From the IMG/VR virus record IMGVR_UViG_3300006754_000076, positions 1-31,636 of that record: a stretch of 31,636 bases of DNA; one strand, written 5' to 3'. Numbering within the stretch: position 1 is the first letter of the stretch; the number at the start of each line of letters is the position of its first letter. Positions 26,199 to 31,636 of the stretch are shown one piece after another. A program made the position numbers and the translations under genes. Origin of the DNA: a virus. The notes below the pieces were generated by a model, which did not search any database, had not been told where the DNA came from, and was given only the letters and a program-made list of their open reading frames with translations.

Positions 26199-29100
26199 AT
26201 GGCAACTGGAGATATTTTTATAAATGATTACATAGTGACTCCCACAATTTCAGGGGAAAGTTCAGGAACTATTAGTGTTAGTAGTATAAGTGGTGGAACA
26301 GCCCCATATACTATACAATGGTATGGACCTTCACCGTACCCTTATAATTTAGATTCTGGGTCTACCCTTAATATTTCTAATTTATCTGGAGGTACTTACA
26401 CAGGAAGATGTATAGACTCCGAAGGGTTAAGTGCAGATACGGAAATAGGTGTTTCAGCATACACTGCTCCTACTTTTTCCGCTACTATAACAGACGATAG
26501 TTGTATAGTTAACCCTAATAAGTCATGTGAATTTACAGTATGGTCTGCAGGTACTGACACCGCTTATTTAAGTGCGTCTAGTTTTAACTATCTTCTATAT
26601 AGAAATGGTAGCTTGTTTGACCAAGCAACTGTAAGTAGTGGTACCACATCACCAAACCAAGGAGACCCCGCAAGAGGAGGGTACCATGTATTTTCAGGAC
26701 TAACTAACGGACAATATAGTTTTGTAATAGAAAGAAGTTCTAGTTTTACTTTATTCGAAAGTGTGCCTACTTCATATTGTACAGGTGTAACATCTGACGG
26801 AAGAACAACATCAGGAGCAGACGTATATCAGAGTTTTTCTGGAGGAACTTCGGGATATGGAACAAATTGGAATTATTCACTTGCAACTCACGAAATTAAT
26901 ACCACTGGATTTACTACAGGTCTTTTTAGTGGTGGAATAGTTACAGATGCCACAAACCATTGGTTTTTTACTGGGAATTCACAAACTGGGGCGTTAAATG
27001 AAGAGGACTATACTCTATCTAACCCTAATAGTGCAAGAACTACTTCTAATGAATTTAATTACTATCTAGGCGTTACCGGTGCCACTGATATGGCTGAAGG
27101 GTATAATTGGGGGCCCAATGGAGGTGGAAAACCAGATACAGATGGTGATAGTGCGGATTTGGAAGGAAATGTAATAGCTGGCGCAGCGTTTAGGGGATAT
27201 TTCTATTATAATAATAATATTAATAGATTTGTAATGTGGGATAATATTTCAGGAGATACAGCGGTTGTAACGGGTCTGGAATATGGATGGAAAACCATAA
27301 GCCCATTATTACGTAATGGGACCCCAAAATTTACACGTCAAACACACGTTAGTTCAGGTTCACCATGCCCATCGATATGGATGGCTGAAGGACTGATGCT
27401 ATTTTCACAATATAATAAACCCACCAGCTTTTTTACTTCTTATAAGCATCCAGGTAACGACGACACAATTAAAATGGTAGATGCAAATAACCTAGTAGCG
27501 GATTTAAATAAAACTGTACCAGCACTTGGGTCAGCGGACATATATACAAGTAATGCGGTTGCACAAAGTGGAACCCCACTTAACTATATGAGTTCATGTC
27601 AATTTGGAAATTATACCCATGATATTACACTGTTTGTGAGCGGTGATACAGCAAGTTTAGAACTTACAAGCCTGGTGTTAGCTTCGATTAGGGACCCCGA
27701 GGGAATATACGGCATTAGTGGTACCACACACCAATTAACACTCGACATTAATCACTTAAGTGGAGTAACAATAAATTATAATGGTGGAGGAAATACATCA
27801 AATTCTTTTCAGAGAGATTTATATGGTTCACCCATAAGTTCAAATTCTTCTGCTGAACGTTCTAATGAACATGTGACGTTAAATACTGTAAGAACAAAGA
27901 GCGACGTAAAAACCATCAATCGTAAGACAAGACGGGAGGAAAAAATTATTTTTGACTACATTAAAGAAGAAAACTTAAAAACCTATGGGGGTAACACATC
28001 TCCTCTTCGACAGAGCAGTAACTTAGGACTTCAAACCAAAGAATTCTCAAGTGTCGTATTACGTAATCCAGGTAGAGAATTCGTTGCACTAGGTTCGTCT
28101 AGTCCTTACTTATCAGGAGGTAGTATGAGTTTACAAGGTTCTATAAGGGTAAGAATTGAAAGAAGGGGAGAACAAGGAGAATTATTTAAAATTAAAATGA
28201 CAGATACTTTTGGTGACACAACCTACGCTACTGAAGCTGTATTAGACTATGGTGACACATGCGTTTTTGATTCTGACTACGAGATTAATTTTAATTTACT
28301 AGATTCTAATACATGGTCAGGAGCGGTAGAATCTGCACCTAGCTGGGTTTTGGGTACAGAACTAGAGAAATTTTGTGGTGGTGTTAGTGTTGGGTATGGA
28401 ACCACACACTATGACGCAAATTTGTACTATAGAGGTTTCACCGGAGACCCAGCTAATAATACCATAATACAACGTTCGGATGTGAAACCTATTTTCCGAA
28501 AAACTGCCTTTACTTTAACAAGTAGTGCTACAACTAATGTAATTAAAACTAAAGATTGTGATTACTACCCCAATTGTGAGGTTACAGTACCACAATCAAG
28601 ACCACTACCTTCTGCCAGCTTCCAAACTCTAAGTGAACCTTCTTTTATTTTATCTGGTGCAGCTTCAGGAACATCCGGAGAGTTATCAGCACAAACTATT
28701 TATAACCTTTCATCTTATACAGGAACTAATTTAACTATATTTTTAACTGGAGATACTTCAGATATTCTAACTAATCAGGCCTATTTAAAATTGTACGTGT
28801 ACCCATACGAGTATCAAAAAGAGAGATTTTCCACAAACCCAGATTATAGATATCTCTTCAACACCACAAACCAAATACCCGATACAATATTAAGTAATCC
28901 TTCACCAGGATTTTCTGCGTCTACATTTTTTCCGTTTTCAGCTTTCTCAACAGGGTCATCATGGCAATTCCTAGTTAAACCTTCTTATCTATTTAGAGAT
29001 AAAAGTAGTACTAAAGGAATTTATATTGACACTTCTGAAATAACAGATACGGTAACTTATAACAGTAATCTGGACTATATCCTAACATTAGTAAACCCAC

Positions 29101-30101
29101 CAGAACAAATAAGTTTAATAAATGCAAATATAAATTTCCAACCTAACGCTACCGCAAGATTAGAGACACAAACGGTGACAGCCACCAACATACCGGCCTT
29201 TAGTGCAAATAGTGCATACACTTTTTCAGGTGTTACACTACTTTCCAACCCAACCTCTAATTTATTAGTCACCCTTAATGGTGTAGTTCTAAAAGAAGAC
29301 CCAGGAAATGTAATATCAGGAGGAACCCCAGTTAGTGCGTTCACAAATATAGATTATAGAAGAACCGCCTCTAACCCTACTAGAATAACCTTTGCACCAG
29401 AAACAGTAAAAGATGGTGACGTAATCCAAGTGATTTACCCAACTGACAATAAACGAAGTTATTATAAACAAGCAGTAACCGTGGGTACTCCAGGAACCTC
29501 AACAGGGGCCACTATCTATCATGACACTTATTATTACTATATTAATTTAGATTATGCACCATTAGGGGCAATTGCACTAGCATATAATGGACAAATCTTA
29601 GCAGAAAATAGTGATTTCCAAAGAGTAACCCCTACCCGAATTCAACTACTTAGTTTAACTTATGACGCTACAGCGTTAGGTAGTAGTGATGTTTTTACAT
29701 TCTATTATTTAACTCAATATACTGTGGTGGGACAAACTACAACTAGTGAACCAGTAACTTCCATAGAGTATTACAAAACATTAGGATTTAAAGAATCTTT
29801 AAAACAAATTACTTATGTAGCTGGTACAGGAGAAATGGTACAAGAATTAGCACAATTTTATACAGCAGCAGATTACGGGACAAAAAATCATACTTTTACT
29901 ATTTCCGTACCTAGTGCGGGAACTTACAATTATAGAGTTATAGCAACCCGTTACTACCCATTACTAGGGGATAAAGAAATAACAACTAGTAGAGTGACAG
30001 AAGACGTTGTCTTTGAAATGACTAGACAAAGTTTCTTTTCACCATATAAACTTCCCCGTAACGTAAGAGAAATAAATCCTCGCGGCGGAGGAACGTATTA
30101 A
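26199..30101 (+). CDS. giant virion protein with N-terminal SprB-like repeat, 1300 aa
   Basis: Residues 19-76 match the SprB repeat pattern of Bacteroidota gliding adhesins: GTISVSSISGGTAPYTIQW, then LNISNLSGGTYTGRCIDSEG (consensus G.ISV...GGT.PYTY.W...L.NL..G.YT..V.D..GC). The middle is Gly/Ser/Thr/Asn-rich beta sequence with a short acidic loop (KPDTDGDSADLEG). Around residues 560-620 a basic, helical patch (RTKSDVKTINRKTRREEKII) separates N- and C-terminal halves. The C-terminal half contains repeated strand patterns such as LLVTLNGVVLKEDPG and AIALAYNGQILAENSDFQRV, similar to short beta motifs in phage fibre proteins. It is probably a fibre or baseplate protein for surface binding; whether it mimics or binds host gliding adhesins is unknown. 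ATG start 12 bases after the previous stop. Confidence 0.75.
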   Translation: MATGDIFINDYIVTPTISGESSGTISVSSISGGTAPYTIQWYGPSPYPYNLDSGSTLNISNLSGGTYTGRCIDSEGLSADTEIGVSAYTAPTFSATITDDSCIVNPNKSCEFTVWSAGTDTAYLSASSFNYLLYRNGSLFDQATVSSGTTSPNQGDPARGGYHVFSGLTNGQYSFVIERSSSFTLFESVPTSYCTGVTSDGRTTSGADVYQSFSGGTSGYGTNWNYSLATHEINTTGFTTGLFSGGIVTDATNHWFFTGNSQTGALNEEDYTLSNPNSARTTSNEFNYYLGVTGATDMAEGYNWGPNGGGKPDTDGDSADLEGNVIAGAAFRGYFYYNNNINRFVMWDNISGDTAVVTGLEYGWKTISPLLRNGTPKFTRQTHVSSGSPCPSIWMAEGLMLFSQYNKPTSFFTSYKHPGNDDTIKMVDANNLVADLNKTVPALGSADIYTSNAVAQSGTPLNYMSSCQFGNYTHDITLFVSGDTASLELTSLVLASIRDPEGIYGISGTTHQLTLDINHLSGVTINYNGGGNTSNSFQRDLYGSPISSNSSAERSNEHVTLNTVRTKSDVKTINRKTRREEKIIFDYIKEENLKTYGGNTSPLRQSSNLGLQTKEFSSVVLRNPGREFVALGSSSPYLSGGSMSLQGSIRVRIERRGEQGELFKIKMTDTFGDTTYATEAVLDYGDTCVFDSDYEINFNLLDSNTWSGAVESAPSWVLGTELEKFCGGVSVGYGTTHYDANLYYRGFTGDPANNTIIQRSDVKPIFRKTAFTLTSSATTNVIKTKDCDYYPNCEVTVPQSRPLPSASFQTLSEPSFILSGAASGTSGELSAQTIYNLSSYTGTNLTIFLTGDTSDILTNQAYLKLYVYPYEYQKERFSTNPDYRYLFNTTNQIPDTILSNPSPGFSASTFFPFSAFSTGSSWQFLVKPSYLFRDKSSTKGIYIDTSEITDTVTYNSNLDYILTLVNPPEQISLINANINFQPNATARLETQTVTATNIPAFSANSAYTFSGVTLLSNPTSNLLVTLNGVVLKEDPGNVISGGTPVSAFTNIDYRRTASNPTRITFAPETVKDGDVIQVIYPTDNKRSYYKQAVTVGTPGTSTGATIYHDTYYYYINLDYAPLGAIALAYNGQILAENSDFQRVTPTRIQLLSLTYDATALGSSDVFTFYYLTQYTVVGQTTTSEPVTSIEYYKTLGFKESLKQITYVAGTGEMVQELAQFYTAADYGTKNHTFTISVPSAGTYNYRVIATRYYPLLGDKEITTSRVTEDVVFEMTRQSFFSPYKLPRNVREINPRGGGTY

Positions 30102-30116
30102 AAGTTTAAAAGATAA

Positions 30117-30125
30117 TATTTATAA
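30117..30125 (+). promoter_or_regulatory. TATTTATAA element before the last gene
   Basis: TATTTATAA lies in the 37-base gap and ends 13 bases before ATG 30139, a spacing close to that at the helicase (12) and the 1118-residue gene (9-14 depending on start). It is the third case in this window where a gap longer than 30 bases contains the element at that distance. Confidence 0.35.
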
Positions 30126-30138
30126 TAAAAAATAAGAT

Positions 30139-31636
30139 ATGGCCTATATACTAAAAGACTCAACCCAAGGACAAGTAGCGGTAAAGCTTACTGACGCTGG
30201 AAGAAAAAAATTATCAGAAGGAAATTTGAACATAGAATTATTCCAATTAGGGGATAGTGAATATTGTTATGATTGTTATAGTACGTTACCAACTCAGTAT
30301 GCTGGTATACACATACAACAAGCAAATTTCAATGCACAAAATTTAAATCCTATTCCGGAAAAAAATAAAGCACACATAAAATACCCAGTTCCGAGTAACC
30401 CAACTGTAAGCGCAACCACATTTGGACCAGTACAAGCTGCTCATACTTATGAAGAGGTATTCAATAGAGCAACACCGAGAGGTTTTTATACTGGAAACAC
30501 TGGCAGTTGTTGTAGTTTTTCTGCTTTTACAGGTTCTGCTTATACCCTTAATGCTAATTTCTTTTTCCCAGTTTCCGCCATGACAGGAGGAAGTGTGGTA
30601 GAGTTATTGTCAGCAGACACTTTTGTAAATCAAGCATTTTCTTCTGATACTATACCAGGATATACTCCTGTTGTGGGAGATTTATTAAGTATGCGTTATA
30701 TATTTGCTAGTGGTGGCACCGGTGATGGTGTAGCAACTGGTGTTACAAATTGTTATAATCTACCCTGTACCGCATCTTCCGCACATCTTTTCTATCAAAT
30801 CCAAGGAGGAAATAGTAGTTCAGGCGTATCAGCGTCTAATTGGTCAGGTAGTACTGTTAAACCTTTATATTATACTGTAGATAGAAAATTACCAGATTTT
30901 GGTAGATTTTCTGGAGATGGAATATTCGACTTTGGTCAATATACTGGAGCCACAGGGATGGCAATAGGAGCCTGTGTTAGAGTATATCCGTCCGTAAGTG
31001 GAGGAACCTATTCCGCACAATCTACTAATCCTATGTTAACATGGTATGGAGCAGATACACCTATCCCATATTGGTCACCTGGTTCATTATCTTTTGAAAA
31101 CAATTGTGATGTTTCTGTTAAAGATGTTAAAGTGTGGAACATGAATATAAATTGGTCGGAAAGTGTAGCAGGGGTAAATAATGTAACTGAAGGTTATGAA
31201 CCTTATACTTACTATGGCTCCACAGGATATTGTGGAACCAAAGAATATCTAGGATATATGTCTACAGGACAAACAGATACAGGTATGGTTAGTGATTACT
31301 ATATGCCTAATAGTAAAAGTTCTTCATGGTATATAGACTCTTATTTAAATACTCGAGTAGTTAGACCTACAAAACAAAAAGCAATTGCAGCCTGCAGAGA
31401 GTGCGGATGCGGCTCCATGGGCTGCGGCATACGCGTGGATGGCTGGTGGTCCGTATTTTGGAACTCGCCAGCAGTAGATCGCCCGACAGTTTGCGACATG
31501 CTTTGCAACGGCAACCGAGCCTTAAGGATCAAACTCCCCGTTAATCACCCATTCGGAAAATGGATCTTTGCATTAAAGAAGGATGCGTTTACAAATGACT
31601 GCTCCGAAAGGATAGGCGGAACAGTTTGCCCTGGCA
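30139..31636 (+). CDS. structural protein, open at the window edge; last 85 codons compositionally foreign
   Basis: ATG 30139 opens a frame that is uninterrupted to the window end (499 codons). The N-terminus (STQGQVAVKLTDAGRKKLSE, then LFQLGDSEYCYDCY) is a charged helix followed by a cysteine pair and looks like the docking end of a virion protein. The following about 370 residues are Ser/Gly/Thr/Tyr-rich beta sequence like the neighbouring genes. From about base 31381 (residue 415) G+C rises from about 30% to over 50%, cysteine becomes TGC rather than TGT, and the protein turns into GCGSMGCGIRVDGWW and similar. The first 414 residues are confidently phage; the remainder may be an assembly join or a recombined C-terminus. 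Family unknown. Confidence 0.7.
   Translation, partial: MAYILKDSTQGQVAVKLTDAGRKKLSEGNLNIELFQLGDSEYCYDCYSTLPTQYAGIHIQQANFNAQNLNPIPEKNKAHIKYPVPSNPTVSATTFGPVQAAHTYEEVFNRATPRGFYTGNTGSCCSFSAFTGSAYTLNANFFFPVSAMTGGSVVELLSADTFVNQAFSSDTIPGYTPVVGDLLSMRYIFASGGTGDGVATGVTNCYNLPCTASSAHLFYQIQGGNSSSGVSASNWSGSTVKPLYYTVDRKLPDFGRFSGDGIFDFGQYTGATGMAIGACVRVYPSVSGGTYSAQSTNPMLTWYGADTPIPYWSPGSLSFENNCDVSVKDVKVWNMNINWSESVAGVNNVTEGYEPYTYYGSTGYCGTKEYLGYMSTGQTDTGMVSDYYMPNSKSSSWYIDSYLNTRVVRPTKQKAIAACRECGCGSMGCGIRVDGWWSVFWNSPAVDRPTVCDMLCNGNRALRIKLPVNHPFGKWIFALKKDAFTNDCSERIGGTVCPG
31381..31636. other. GC-rich terminal segment, possible chimeric join
   Basis: By direct count, bases 31381-31620 have about 53% G+C (63% in the first 60), against 28% and 33% in the two preceding 60-base lines. 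The frame of the upstream gene stays open, but a second frame (from 31382) also reads plausibly as a protein end (ADAAPWAAAYAWMAGGPYFG, shortly followed by a stop at about 31475), so the true reading frame, if any, is unclear. No mobile-element end or repeat marks the boundary. Confidence 0.6.

Noticed and set aside
31381-31636. Terminal segment as a diversity-generating retroelement variable region
   Set aside because: No reverse transcriptase, template repeat or adenine-biased variation can be seen in the window, and the change is in overall composition.
1-31636. tRNA genes, CRISPR arrays, insertion sequences
   Set aside because: I saw no cloverleaf-compatible gap, spaced direct repeats or transposase; nearly all of the window is protein-coding.

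Overview
The window looks like part of the genome of a tailed phage with a contractile tail (T4-like myovirus). It is AT-rich (roughly one third G+C by eye), all convincing genes lie on the + strand, and they are packed tightly with 1-17 bp overlaps or gaps of only a few bases. Several signs point to a host in the Bacteroidota, probably aquatic. No start codon has a recognisable Shine-Dalgarno sequence; leaders are A/T-rich instead. Virion proteins carry an SprB-type repeat, a PKD-like fold and a GCTDP...DNGSC cysteine motif, all typical of Bacteroidota surface proteins. The host assignment is inference.

Layout. Bases 1-4886 hold DNA-metabolism genes: the tail end of an unidentified gene, a possible 21-residue mini-ORF, a FEN-family 5'-3' exonuclease (T4 RNase H role), an unknown protein, a DnaB/gp41-type replicative helicase, and a compact adenosylcobalamin-dependent (class II) ribonucleotide reductase. 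A zinc-ribbon protein and a small charged protein (4870-5266) bridge to the morphogenesis block. From 5280 onward the genes are structural: gp25-like and gp6-like baseplate wedge proteins, then nine large proteins (about 290 to 1360 residues). Among these nine, the 1176-residue protein has a P2 gpI/T4 gp7-like core. The others are mostly cysteine-rich beta proteins, probably outer baseplate, fibre or host-recognition parts. The last gene (30139 onward) is still open at the window edge.

How they fit together. Exonuclease and helicase serve replication, and the reductase supplies dNTPs. gp25, gp6 and the gpI/gp7-like protein would form the wedge core. The large downstream proteins probably decorate the baseplate and contact the host surface; they include putative carbohydrate-binding (CBM5/12-like) segments, a PKD-like fold and an SprB-like repeat. 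One of them (7750-11106) contains a hydrophobic stretch of about 40 residues, which is odd for a soluble virion protein.

Oddities. A 60-bp direct duplication of the 3' end of the gp6-like gene lies in the only sizeable intergenic gap. A TATTTAT-type element recurs just upstream of several starts. Base composition jumps sharply at about 31380, inside the last ORF, which suggests an assembly chimera or a foreign C-terminal segment. I saw no tRNA, CRISPR array, insertion sequence or convincing intrinsic terminator. No gene-free stretch exceeds 130 bases.
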